NCBI RefSeq assembly: GCF_024170505.1
Contig: NZ_JALJYG010000002.1
Span: 62,001 to 126,000 of the forward strand
Length of the DNA stretch: 64,000 bases
Direction of reading: 5' to 3'
From: Methanocalculus alkaliphilus
Lineage (GTDB): Archaea > Halobacteriota > Methanomicrobia > Methanomicrobiales > Methanocorpusculaceae
This document shows positions 8,024 through 15,456 of the stretch, one piece after another (within the stretch, counting starts at the first letter, position 1; each line of letters starts with the position of its first letter). The translations under genes and the position numbers were made by a program. The notes under the pieces were generated by a model. The model saw only the letters and a list, made by a program, of their open reading frames with translations, searched no databases and was not told the DNA's origin.

Positions 8024-9502
8024 TCAAACGAACGTCTCCTGAATCCGCTCCAGATCGATGAAGCCTTTCTCGGGATCGGTGTTAAGCAGCCGGACGACAA
8101 TTTTATTTCCGACTTTGAGTCCTTTTTCATTCTTCACGATGCGGCCTTCAACCGGCGGATCAATGATTCGGGCATAGGTTCCCTTTTCCGCGGCACCGGT
8201 GACAATGGCACGGAAGTCTTCCCCAATTCTGTCCTGGAGTAAAACAGCTGCAGCCGCCTTGATCATGAAACGCTCTACTTTTTTTGCCGCCTTTTCAGTG
8301 GCTGAGAGGTGTTCGGCGAGCATTTCGAGTTCATCAAACCCGTATGGGGGAGATTTCAAAGCAATTGCGGCTTTGATGAGTCGTTGGATGATAATATCAA
8401 CATACCGTCGATTTGGTGCTGTGCCATGGGTATAGTCTGTCACAGCGAGGGCAAAGTGGCCGACGGAGTCGTCGTCAGGTGCAGTAGCGATGTACTCCCC
8501 GGGGCCCATGAGCTTGACGATTGTCAGGGAGAGGTCCGGAAATGTCTCTGGATCTGCCTTCTTCTGGGAGAGGAGGAAGGCCGCCAGGGCCTGGGAATCC
8601 GGCTCTTTTGGTAGTTGGAAATGGCGAGATGCTGCTTCATCGATGATCCCTTCCCAGTTCCCTGGTGTCCGGACGATACGCTGAACCATCGGATAGGACG
8701 CCTCCTTCAGCCGGTTTACAAGGGTCCTGTTGGCGGCGATCATAAACTCTTCGATGAGCGAATGTGCCGGGCTCTCCTTCTGGATGACAAGTCCTGTGAC
8801 ATCCCCATCATCCATAACAGGGGAGGCCTCAATCGTCTGAAGGTCGAGAAATCCCTGCTCTGCCCGTTGCTCCTTCATACGTTCTGCAGCTGTATGTTGG
8901 AGAAGGATCTGATCGGCGAGTTCTTCTGTCTCAGGATTGTCATAGGGAAACACTCCTCCTTCTTCGAGCCACTCTCCGACCACTTCGTAGACGAGTTTGG
9001 CTTTGTTGCAGACGATTGCAGGATAGACATCTCCATGCTTAACAGATCCATCCGGGAGGACAGCATATTCGATGACAATCGCCATCCGGTCATGGTGTGG
9101 GTGGAGGGAGGTGATATCTTCTGAGAGCTTAATTGGGAGCATTGGGTAGGTGACAACGCCGGTATAGATGGAGGTTCCATGTTTTGCAGCATGCCGGTCA
9201 GTGGGGGAGCCTTTCCTGACGAGATGATCGACATCAGCGATGGCTACTTTTACGCAAATCTCGTTATCAGGTCCTTCTTTACAATGCTGGATCTGATCGA
9301 TATCCATTGTATCATGGTTGTCGATTGATACCCAGAGGAGTGATCTGAGATCAACAGCATCGTTTATTTCTTCCGCTATTCTCAATTCCTTCATGGTTCT
9401 TACTTCACTGAGCACTTTTTTAGGGAATTTTGGGGAAAAACCGTACGTTTCCATGGCTTTGTCGGCGATTAAACGAAGATTTGGATGATTTCTTTTCTTC
9501 AT
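8024..9502 (-). CDS. RNase II/R family exoribonuclease (RNB domain)
   Basis: A 492-residue protein dominated by an RNB catalytic domain, which by family degrades RNA 3' to 5'. Visible landmarks are WVSIDNHDTMDIDQ near residue 54 (metal-binding aspartates), VAIADVDHLVRKGSPTDRHA near residue 85, the PMLPIKLSEDITSLHP block, SLIEEFMIAANRT, and RRYVDIIIQR near residue 360. It lacks the large N-terminal cold-shock domains of bacterial RNase R and ends in a short OB-like tail (KVGNKIVVRLLNTD). The acidic cluster reads DIDQ rather than the usual DIDD, so one ligand may differ. It is monocistronic, with a promoter shared with the divergent gene at 9608. Confidence 0.85.
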   Translation of the reverse strand: MKKRNHPNLRLIADKAMETYGFSPKFPKKVLSEVRTMKELRIAEEINDAVDLRSLLWVSIDNHDTMDIDQIQHCKEGPDNEICVKVAIADVDHLVRKGSPTDRHAAKHGTSIYTGVVTYPMLPIKLSEDITSLHPHHDRMAIVIEYAVLPDGSVKHGDVYPAIVCNKAKLVYEVVGEWLEEGGVFPYDNPETEELADQILLQHTAAERMKEQRAEQGFLDLQTIEASPVMDDGDVTGLVIQKESPAHSLIEEFMIAANRTLVNRLKEASYPMVQRIVRTPGNWEGIIDEAASRHFQLPKEPDSQALAAFLLSQKKADPETFPDLSLTIVKLMGPGEYIATAPDDDSVGHFALAVTDYTHGTAPNRRYVDIIIQRLIKAAIALKSPPYGFDELEMLAEHLSATEKAAKKVERFMIKAAAAVLLQDRIGEDFRAIVTGAAEKGTYARIIDPPVEGRIVKNEKGLKVGNKIVVRLLNTDPEKGFIDLERIQETFV

Positions 9503-9607
9503 AAGAGATGTGTGGACCTCTGAATTAATGAATCTGTTTAACAGGATGCTCAGAAAATACGTGGCAATTGAGTTAATTATTTATTAATTTACCGCCTTTC
9601 TCTTTTT

Positions 9608-10393
9608 ATGAACGTTTTTACGAAGATTTGTATGTTGGTCTTAATCACTGCTCTTGTTTGTACCTGCGCTCTGCCCGTGTCAGCCCAGGCCGGATCTCAT
9701 ACGACATTACAGGTCTGGACTGATGAATCGGTTCTTGGACGAGTAGTGTCGATCACACATGCCCCGGATGATTCGAGTGGAGGATACTCAGTTTCTATAA
9801 CACGGGGCATGAGCGCCCAACCCGCCAAAACTGGTGATAGCATTTTGGAATATAATGTTCTGATTCTTGGTCCGGGATCTTTTGCCACTGTTTCATTGGC
9901 TGATAGAGGTGAGACAATGTTTGGTGGTGGTACCGGAGGTACGGCGATAGTGTTTGAACGGGGAGGCAGCTCCCTATTACCAAAACCGACCCCTGAAGCG
10001 ACCGATGTCCGCCCGAAAGTTCTTGATAGAATTCTTCTACCAGATGGAGGTGATGTTGATGTTGGGAGAATAACCTCCGTTCGAGGGAAAGGGTATATTC
10101 AGAGACAGAACCGGGTTATGAGTGCAACCGTTGGGGAGAGATTAATGGCAGGCGATACTGTCTACGCAGATGATGGATCTGAAGTGATCGTTCAATTAGA
10201 TCACGGGGGTAGGCAGGTTGTTGAGGGGGGAAACAGCTTACATTTAGAGAGGCAGATTGTTGATAAACCGACGAGTGTTCTGGAACCGATCGTATCAATT
10301 ATTGAAGATACATGGATGAAGGTGAAAGAATTTCTTTCAGGGGAAAGCTTTTCAAGTATGACGCCTTCGGCTATTGCTGGTGTCCGGGGATAA
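9608..10393 (+). CDS. secreted FecR-like domain protein, short C-terminus
   Basis: A 261-residue exported protein: signal peptide in the first 27 residues (ending PVSAQA), a beta-rich N-terminal half, a proline linker near residue 125 (LLPKPTPEATD), then a FecR-like region with TVGERLMAGDTVYADDGSEV near residue 178 and the closing motif SAIAGVRG. In FecR domains this motif is normally followed by more sequence; here the stop codon comes right after it and a terminator follows, so the protein seems to end early or to have been trimmed. An AT-rich box A about 25 bases before the ATG suggests leaderless translation. Its role is unknown; FecR-like domains outside iron signalling occur in surface proteins. 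Confidence 0.72.
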   Translation: MNVFTKICMLVLITALVCTCALPVSAQAGSHTTLQVWTDESVLGRVVSITHAPDDSSGGYSVSITRGMSAQPAKTGDSILEYNVLILGPGSFATVSLADRGETMFGGGTGGTAIVFERGGSSLLPKPTPEATDVRPKVLDRILLPDGGDVDVGRITSVRGKGYIQRQNRVMSATVGERLMAGDTVYADDGSEVIVQLDHGGRQVVEGGNSLHLERQIVDKPTSVLEPIVSIIEDTWMKVKEFLSGESFSSMTPSAIAGVRG

Positions 10394-10403
10394 GATTATA
10401 AAT

Positions 10404-10431
10404 GGAAGAGGGATCTTCCACTGCTTTTTTT
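10404..10431 (+). terminator. hairpin terminator with T run
   Basis: GGAAGA and TCTTCC pair across a GGGA loop, followed within six bases by seven Ts. It ends the FecR-like gene just before the convergent membrane-protein gene. Confidence 0.6.
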
Positions 10432-10437
10432 GGAGAA

Positions 10438-11385
10438 TCACGGTAGGAATACATATCTCTCTGATAATCTCCCAAGAACCTTCAACGAGTAGGTCCTGAA
10501 GAAGGTGATGAACGGCACTGTGATGAACAGAATTGCCGGAATTGCAAGTATCATGAATGGCATGAGGAGCAGAAGCAGGAATGAGGCAGGAACGACCATG
10601 ATCAGATAGAGAAGGAACCCGATGATGACGAAGGGAATGGCGATTATGGCAAGAGCGATGAAGGTGATGATGGCCATCACAATTCCGGCACCAATACCGG
10701 CGAGTACCCTGACGATCAGATAAACAAGAGCCTGCATCCACTGGTCTGATAACGTCCGGAGAAGGTTCCTCCAACCTTCAATCACCCCACAGTCCTCTTT
10801 TATCATAATCGGGACGACAAAATCGATTGTAAAGAGCATGATAATACCGATAAGAAGGGCAAGAGTGATGAGGGCCGGTATCAGAAGGAGAAGCACCATT
10901 GTCCGGGGGAGGATAGCCGGATCGATGAATACCAGGATGACCGGGAGCATGATCGCAGCGATCATCAGCATCAGAAGGATTGTTATTCCTGTTTCAAAGA
11001 GGAAGAGTCGGAATCCCTTTCCGAGGCGTTCCTTGAAGGGCTCTGTAAGATGGACGTTCCTGGTGCGTATACAGTCAACAAAGACGAACTGGAGGATGGC
11101 GCCGATGAGGGTATACACGAGGACAGCGAGGACGACTAATCCGATACCTGCGATGAGGAGTCCGGATATGCCAGGTGATGGTGGCAGGGTCGTGGGGGTG
11201 CCGATGCCATTGAAAAAGTCACCATCGAAGTATGAAAAGCCCTGTGGAAATCCACCACCTGCCCCGACGAAGAATGCTATGAGTGCGAGGCGGAGCCATA
11301 CCCCGGCACGAAAGGGCCAGAGCAGTTCTTTTGAACTCTGGATTGCACGATCAATCTCGGTAAATGCATAATACTTCCCGGTCAT
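10438..11385 (-). CDS. polytopic membrane protein, function unknown
   Basis: A 315-residue integral membrane protein with about six hydrophobic segments (near residues 30-45, 72-95, 125-150, 155-185, 218-250 and 255-295) and a conserved-looking soluble loop around MIKEDCGVIEGWRNLL and the N-terminal FTEIDRAIQSSKELLWPF. The layout, with a short cytoplasmic start and a GWR-containing loop between helix pairs, recalls uncharacterised archaeal membrane proteins of the DUF7544 kind, but I hold that name loosely. No transport or catalytic motif is visible. It is convergent with the FecR-like gene. Confidence 0.72.
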   Translation of the reverse strand: MTGKYYAFTEIDRAIQSSKELLWPFRAGVWLRLALIAFFVGAGGGFPQGFSYFDGDFFNGIGTPTTLPPSPGISGLLIAGIGLVVLAVLVYTLIGAILQFVFVDCIRTRNVHLTEPFKERLGKGFRLFLFETGITILLMLMIAAIMLPVILVFIDPAILPRTMVLLLLIPALITLALLIGIIMLFTIDFVVPIMIKEDCGVIEGWRNLLRTLSDQWMQALVYLIVRVLAGIGAGIVMAIITFIALAIIAIPFVIIGFLLYLIMVVPASFLLLLLMPFMILAIPAILFITVPFITFFRTYSLKVLGRLSERYVFLP

Positions 11386-11509
11386 ATCAGGCTGATAGCG
11401 TTCTCTTCCTTATAAAACCATGTCCTGTATCCGGGTACCTCTGAATCGGTATGTTCAAATCTTAATCAAAAAATCTGATTCATAACGGAAAGAGTACCCT
11501 GTCCAGAAA

Positions 11510-11526
11510 ATCAATTAATAATTGAT
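11510..11526. promoter_or_regulatory. 17-base palindrome upstream of the 11592 gene
   Basis: ATCAATTA and TAATTGAT form a perfect inverted repeat around one A, 66-82 bases before the ATG at 11592 in an AT-rich region. It could be a regulator site or part of the promoter; this is inference from symmetry alone. Confidence 0.3.
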
Positions 11527-11591
11527 ATATATGAATCGATTATTCTTGTATTATACTGATAGGTGCAGGTACTGTTTCTGGGGTGAATACT

Positions 11592-12140
11592 ATGGAGAGG
11601 CTTGAAGCAATTGGCATCATCTTAATTGTTTTTGGGATATTGGGACTGATAGGTACCGGATACAGTTATACACTCGGGACTGCTTCGGAAATTCAAAGAG
11701 TACTTGATGATTCCAGTACCATTCTGGATCGTCATGAGAGCTCGATACGATCAACCGGTGAGACCGTTCAGGGTATTGGCCAGCCATTACAGCTGGTTGG
11801 GAAGTCTATGGGGGATGCCGGTACTCTTATCAACATGATTCCATTCGTTTCTGCCGGAGATCCACTTGTTGATGCTGGTGGGATCATGCATACAATTGGA
11901 TCCGAGATGGATGGTGCCGGATCTGATCTTATTGATACATCAGATGATATGAAGACCCTGGCTGAAAATCTCTCCCTGCTGAGTGATGATATTGTGGTAA
12001 TCATGAATATGGCGATGATGGGCATTGGGTTGATGTCGATTATGATCATCCTTGTCGGGGTAGGTTTTATGGAGATTGCTTCAGACAGAAGAGAGCGGGT
12101 TCAGTTACGACGTGATATAGATGAGCTGAAACGGAGGTAA
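11592..12140 (+). CDS. membrane protein with extracytoplasmic helical loop
   Basis: A 182-residue protein with a transmembrane helix at each end (about residues 7-27 and 135-158) and a loop between them that lacks proline-rich or cysteine features and reads as helical, with repeated residues such as DDSSTILDRHESSIRSTGETV and AGGIMHTIGSEMDGAGSDL; a charged cytoplasmic tail (SDRRERVQLRRDIDELKRR) follows, likely coiled coil. The topology resembles the sensor half of chemoreceptor-like proteins but there is no signalling domain. I start at the ATG at 11592 because GGGGTGA lies five bases upstream; the GTG at 11583 is part of that site. Function unknown. Confidence 0.75.
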   Translation: MERLEAIGIILIVFGILGLIGTGYSYTLGTASEIQRVLDDSSTILDRHESSIRSTGETVQGIGQPLQLVGKSMGDAGTLINMIPFVSAGDPLVDAGGIMHTIGSEMDGAGSDLIDTSDDMKTLAENLSLLSDDIVVIMNMAMMGIGLMSIMIILVGVGFMEIASDRRERVQLRRDIDELKRR

Positions 12141-12301
12141 TGTACCGGTTTTCCGAATGGCTCCTAATCATTTTCCATAGAAGAGATCCTCCTGTCGTTC
12201 CTTACCCAAATTACTTGTTTATTCAGCCTATTTTGGCCTCTATGAGATTGGTACACCGATCCATACCGGACCTTCCATCAGCCGAAAGGATGACTCAGAT
12301 G

Positions 12302-12499
12302 TCAGCCCCCTCTTGGCCCGATTGCGACAAAAACAACAATAAAGAGAGTTAAGAAGAAAGCGACAAAGGTGATCGGCTCCTGAAGGTGCTCAGGGATAAA
12401 GGAGTAGAGTATTGGGGCGAGGAGACCGATGAGGAGCAGAACCAGGCCTGTGATGAGATATGTATACACCTCTCTATCCGACATGATCAGATCGTTCAT
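12302..12499 (-). CDS. small two-helix membrane protein
   Basis: A 65-residue protein (or 60 from the second ATG) with two hydrophobic helices, YLITGLVLLLIGLLAPILYSF and ITFVAFFLTLFIVVFVAIG, joined by a short PEHLQEP turn and ending GPRGG. The strong hydrophobic pattern supports a real gene. A TTATTTA box lies about 22 bases before the first ATG, consistent with leaderless translation. It is convergent with the 11592 gene. No family recognised. Confidence 0.6.
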   Translation of the reverse strand: MNDLIMSDREVYTYLITGLVLLLIGLLAPILYSFIPEHLQEPITFVAFFLTLFIVVFVAIGPRGG

Positions 12500-12763
12500 C
12501 TGATCTCATACTAGTAAATAATTTGGTGAACGCCCCTGTGCTTGTACAAACAATGATGACCAGTACCTCAGATCATTCTGCGGTAGTACCAAATCCGGTG
12601 AGTACAATCTGAACACCATAGAAAATCAATAGCTCTGGGCATTGTCGAATGCATATAGGCTGTCTGGGATATTCATTGCATCATTGTTCGAGGATGCTGC
12701 CATAAGAAGGTATCAGAAGATCCGAATATTTTTATCTGTCCACAAGTGGCATTCATCATTCTG

Positions 12764-13153
12764 ATGTCAGAGGAACGATACGACAAAGGCCTTGCCCAAC
12801 TCGAGAAGATGGGTGGCGAATCGGTGCAGGCGATGCTTCATCAACTGGATGATATGTCACCTGATCTCACCAGAATGACAGTTGCGTTTGCGTATGGTGA
12901 TGTGCTCTCCCGCCCCGGACTCGATCTCCGAACACGCCAGCTTGCGACTGTTGCCGCTCTTACGGCTCTCGGTACAGCCCCGGTCCAGCTCAGGGCCCAT
13001 ATTGATATGGCACTTGCTGTTGGCTGCACGAGGGACGAGATCCGTGAGGTCATCATACAGATGGCGGTGTATGCAGGATTCCCTGCTGCCCTCAATGGAA
13101 TGGCGGCGGCAAAGGAGGTTTTCAGGGGTCGGGATGAGGGGGAGACGGGGTGA
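12764..13153 (+). CDS. carboxymuconolactone decarboxylase (CMD/AhpD-like) family protein
   Basis: A 129-residue protein of the CMD fold: LDLRTRQLATVAALTALGTAPVQL, then HIDMALAVGCTRDEIREVI and the closing YAGFPAALNGMAAAKEVF. The single Cys in AVGCTRDEI and the absence of the CxxC pair place it with the gamma-carboxymuconolactone decarboxylase type rather than the peroxidase AhpD. Such proteins in anaerobes are usually of unknown substrate. I take the ATG at 12764; the in-frame GTG at 12746 lies inside the likely core promoter (box A ATATTTTTAT at about 12726), so the transcript is probably leaderless. Confidence 0.85.
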   Translation: MSEERYDKGLAQLEKMGGESVQAMLHQLDDMSPDLTRMTVAFAYGDVLSRPGLDLRTRQLATVAALTALGTAPVQLRAHIDMALAVGCTRDEIREVIIQMAVYAGFPAALNGMAAAKEVFRGRDEGETG

Positions 13154-13306
13154 GGTCCATCCTTTCGCCTATGAATCAATGGCACTATCCCCATCACAGA
13201 TCAGCCAGTCCTTGAAGCTGCTGTAAGGATACATGCTTTTCCCACAAAGCAAGGTGATACCATATTACAAAAAATTTTACTACTTATAGAGGAATAGTAT
13301 CCTGAT

Positions 13307-13513
13307 ATGAGCTCCGAATCCATCTCCATGGAGGATATGAAAAAAGAGATAGATACTCTGAAAAAGGAGATCAAAAAGATCAAATCTAATATGATCGATC
13401 CAGATTCTATCCTAACCGAAGAAGATTATATCTTCCTCCAGAAATACCGGAAGGAAAAGGAAAAAGGGCAGCTGCTCTCTGAATCCGAAGTGAGAAATGG
13501 ACTGGGTCTCTGA
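13307..13513 (+). CDS. antitoxin of a RelBE-type pair
   Basis: A 68-residue, highly charged protein with a lysine/glutamate heptad pattern (about residues 8-30, a likely coiled coil) and a C-terminal part rich in KEKGQLLSESEV. It has no recognisable DNA-binding motif, but its size, charge and position immediately before a RelE-like toxin identify it as the antitoxin. Its TGA is followed directly by the ATG of the toxin gene, so the two are translated together. The pair opens the accessory patch that continues to tRNA-Thr. Confidence 0.75.
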   Translation: MSSESISMEDMKKEIDTLKKEIKKIKSNMIDPDSILTEEDYIFLQKYRKEKEKGQLLSESEVRNGLGL

Positions 13514-13768
13514 ATGTATCTGATCAGGTTCTCCTCACAGTCTTATAATTTTTTGAATGATATCACACATAAAAGCAGAAGCCGGATCTTCGCGAAAATC
13601 GAGAAACTCAAAGAGAATCCTGTGCCCCGTGGTGCTATACGAATCAAGGGAACAAAAGAAGAGATCTTCCGCATCAGGGTTGGAGATTACAGAATACTCT
13701 ATGAAGCAGATACGGAAGTGAAAATTATCGGCATAATAAAGATCGGGAAACGCTCGAATATCTACTGA
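13514..13768 (+). CDS. RelE/ParE-family toxin
   Basis: An 84-residue basic protein of the RelE/ParE fold. The C-terminal core IFRIRVGDYRILYEADTEVKIIGIIKIGKR is the standard RelE-like beta hairpin with the RVGDYRI box, and the N-terminal half has the helix pair (KIEKLKENPVPRGAIRIKG). Members cleave mRNA on the ribosome (RelE) or poison gyrase (ParE); which applies is not visible. It starts one base after the antitoxin stop. No frame damage is seen, so the pair is probably functional. Confidence 0.85.
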   Translation: MYLIRFSSQSYNFLNDITHKSRSRIFAKIEKLKENPVPRGAIRIKGTKEEIFRIRVGDYRILYEADTEVKIIGIIKIGKRSNIY

Positions 13769-13855
13769 CCACAATGGCAAGAGATGTCTGAGCCAGTCCT
13801 CTATATTGTATCATAATTCCCGGCATGTAATCGGAGGAACGCGAGGTTTCACGGT

Positions 13856-13888
13856 GCAGTAAAGGATCGCAGGTTCGACCTTCACTGC
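13856..13888. repeat. imperfect inverted repeat between two toxin-antitoxin modules
   Basis: GCAGTAAAGG and CCTTCACTGC pair with one mismatch across a 13-base loop. A second copy of the loop motif GATCGCAGGT occurs about 48 bases further right. The 193 bases between relE and hicA hold no gene; this repeat is the only structure I see there. It is not a tRNA. Confidence 0.4.
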
Positions 13889-13961
13889 CAATATATTCAG
13901 AACCCCCAAAGATCGCAGGTGCCGCCCTGATCCGGCGGGCTGGGATGCGGAGGGAGAAAGT

Positions 13962-14171
13962 ATGAAAGTACGTGAGGTTATACACTTGATAGAAGCACAA
14001 GGATGGTATCTTGTATCAACCCGTGTTAGTCACCGGCAATACAAACATCCTGTATTACCTGGCAGGATAACAATCCCAGGTAAACCGTCTGATATACTTT
14101 CGCCCGGTACCTTGAATAGCATCTGGAAACAAGCAGGGTTAAAGGAGGGTAAATTATGCACAGATTTCTAA
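13962..14171 (+). CDS. hicA: HicA-family mRNA interferase toxin
   Basis: A 69-residue HicA toxin: MKVREVIHLIEAQGW, the catalytic histidine in RVSHRQYKHP, and the closing SPGTLNSIWKQAGL match the family over its whole length. HicA is a small double-stranded-RNA-binding-fold endoribonuclease that cleaves mRNA when not held by HicB. A GGAGGGAG lies just upstream. The gene overlaps hicB by 16 bases, the usual order for the toxin-first type. Intact, unlike the hicA copy at 56911. Confidence 0.92.
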   Translation: MKVREVIHLIEAQGWYLVSTRVSHRQYKHPVLPGRITIPGKPSDILSPGTLNSIWKQAGLKEGKLCTDF

Positions 14172-14359
14172 TTGTCATTGAGAAGGCTGAGACAAACTAC
14201 GCTGCATACTCACCGGATCTACCCGGCTGTGTGGCAACTGGAAAGACTCGTGAAGAAGCGGAAGAACAGATGCATGAGGCGATCGCGTTTCATATTCAAG
14301 GTTTAAAAGAGGATGGTCTCCCTATCTCTGAAGCCCTTCTTCTGCTTCATGGGTACTAG
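14156..14359 (+). CDS. hicB: HicB-family antitoxin
   Basis: A 67-residue HicB protein with the family core YAAYSPDLPGCVATGKTREEAEEQMHEAI followed by a second helix region (FHIQGLKEDGLPIS). It would neutralise HicA by direct binding. There is no C-terminal ribbon-helix-helix or helix-turn-helix domain, so autoregulation would need another mechanism. AAGGAGG lies six bases before its ATG, inside the end of hicA. Its stop is followed at once by the decayed DUF1156/DUF499 region. Confidence 0.9.
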   Translation: MHRFLIVIEKAETNYAAYSPDLPGCVATGKTREEAEEQMHEAIAFHIQGLKEDGLPISEALLLLHGY

Positions 14360-14399
14360 TATGACCGCTCCCGAAAAGTTACCTAAGTAACGGATCCAG

Positions 14400-14561
14400 G
14401 TGGCCCTGCCGCTGGTGGATATTAATGTGGCATCTGTAAGAGAGATGTCGATCCGGCACGGCCTTCCATCCACCCTGCACCTCTGTGGGCCCGGCGCCGC
14501 TGGCAGTGGCATGGGCATTACTCTTTGCACAGCTGGTAAAAGATCCCGGCTATAAACGGAA
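14400..14561 (+). pseudogene. remnant of DUF1156 DNA methyltransferase, N-terminal end
   Basis: Three-frame reading gives [28 protein letters not shown] in one frame (14400-14483), WARR in a second (14486-14497) and [19 protein letters not shown] in the third (14497-14553). Joined by two single-base losses, this is the hallmark N-terminus of DUF1156 proteins, whose consensus reads close to [26 protein letters not shown]...FAQLVxDP. These proteins are putative adenine DNA methyltransferases. No start codon, no continuation into a methyltransferase core and two frameshifts make it a dead fragment. It joins directly to the tail of a DUF499-like gene at about 14561. Confidence 0.72.
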
Positions 14562-14706
14562 TTTTCAGCGGGGGATGAGCCGAGAGTTTCTGTCGAAATC
14601 GAGATCGATATAGTGGCAAAAACAGACACAGAGTTTAATGAGACATTCGAGGATCGTGAAGGAGAATAGCAGTTCGCTAAATTTTAAGGAAGCAGAATTT
14701 GAGTGG
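14562..14706 (+). pseudogene. remnant resembling the C-terminal end of a DUF499 ATPase
   Basis: From 14562 the frame reads FSAGDEPRVSVEIEIDIVAK and on through TDTEFNETFEDR, then after a one-base shift VKENSSSLNFKEAEFEWG. This looks like the closing beta strand and the helix-plus-NxxxLxFxxxxFE ending of DUF499-type ATPases, in which the last residues read similarly (RENAKTLKFxxxGFE). There is no start and no ATPase core. Operons that pair DUF1156 and DUF499 genes in this order are known, so the two remnants together look like what is left after one large internal deletion. The DUF499 assignment is weaker than the DUF1156 one. Confidence 0.5.
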
Positions 14707-14880
14707 GGGATTTACTCCCTTTCTTTTTCTCTACAGATTCTTCAGCCAGATCTCTCTCTAGTACAAAGTAAAGTATCGTACAGTACAGTATGATGTATAG
14801 GCCATACTGATGATCATACTCACCTTTTTTTCCCATCGACCCCTCCAGCCGGGATCCGGATCCGTTTTTTTGTTGCTATC

Positions 14881-14923
14881 TCTTTAAAAGGGATCCCGGA
14901 TCATAGTGCAAGTGCATGCAAGT
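14881..14923 (+). promoter_or_regulatory. promoter and direct-repeat site before the small ORF at 14947
   Basis: A CTTTAAAAG box A begins at about 14882. Two copies of GCAAGT (14908-14913 and 14918-14923), one helical turn apart, follow it and could bind a ribbon-helix-helix protein such as the product of the next ORF. A nine-base inverted repeat CCGGGATCC...GGATCCCGG (near 14849 and 14891) flanks the box. The rest of 14707-14946 shows no gene. Confidence 0.35.
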
Positions 14924-14946
14924 ACAAGAGAAACGGAGTTTTTAAA

Positions 14947-15118
14947 ATGGCTAAAACGGCAAAATGTCCTATTCATAACCGTATTAGAAAACAGATCACG
15001 CTAACGATCGATCCGGAAAATCACGCATATCTAAAAAACGCAGGCTTTAAGGCATCCCGATTCTTCGATAGAGCGATTAAAGAGCCTAGAAAAAAAATAT
15101 GGCACGAAACGATATTAA
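14947..15118 (+). pseudogene. small, probably frameshifted ribbon-helix-helix-like ORF
   Basis: A GGAG eight bases before the ATG gives a start MAKTAKCPIHNRIRKQITLT, continuing IDPENHAYLKNAGFKASRFF and DRAIKE. The strand-helix-helix pattern with a basic start looks like a small ribbon-helix-helix DNA-binding protein. The open frame as it stands runs on to 15333 straight through a tRNA gene, which is not credible. If one base near 15079 is treated as an insertion, the frame instead ends DRAIKSLEKKYGTKRY at a stop at 15116-15118, a plausible natural end. So the gene is either recently frameshifted or has been joined to the tRNA region. Function unknown; it may have served the lost mobile or defence locus. 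Confidence 0.4.
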
Positions 15119-15163
15119 TAGTGGCAATATGGCCCCCGACTCTCAAAAAACGGCCAAAAAGCA

Positions 15164-15235
15164 AGCCTCGGGCGGGAATCGAACCCGCGACCTCTTCCTT
15201 ACCAAGGAAGCGCGATACCGCTATGCCACCGAGGC
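15164..15235 (-). tRNA. tRNA-Thr (GGT anticodon)
   Basis: The reverse strand folds into a complete 72-base cloverleaf: acceptor GCCTCGG with CCGAGGC, anticodon stem CTTCC/GGAAG around loop TTGGTAA (anticodon GGT), T arm CGGGTTCGATTCCCG, discriminator T, no encoded CCA. It lies at the right edge of the patch with toxin-antitoxin modules and decayed genes, with its 3' end facing that patch. Confidence 0.93.
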
Positions 15236-15456
15236 ATCCTGTCTGCATAATTGCTGCAATGGTTTATCGCACCAATGAGCGAGCCATTTTCAGGCAGGTC
15301 ATCAGGCAACCGCTGACAGATTGCATTACATAGTTGGCGAGTTCTCCTTTAATACTTTCCGGAATGCCCTCTCCTCTGCGATACGATTCGAGGACGCTTT
15401 TATAAACCCAACCCCTTTCCTTCGCCCTGCTCGCACCCGTGTCATATCCTGCAACC

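Noticed and set aside
10838-11371. 177-codon open frame antisense to the polytopic membrane protein gene
   Set aside because: Rich in R, S and T as expected for the complement of a hydrophobic gene; no ribosome binding site or family features.
12140-12352. 70-codon forward frame after the 11592 gene
   Set aside because: Composition is not protein-like and it overlaps the better-supported reverse small membrane protein at 12302.
13840-13900. tRNA-like GGTTCGA motif between relE and hicA
   Set aside because: No T stem or acceptor stem can be formed around it; it is the loop of an inverted repeat.
15119-15333. C-terminal continuation of the 14947 frame
   Set aside because: It runs through the whole tRNA-Thr gene in antisense; a tRNA-derived reading is not a credible protein end.
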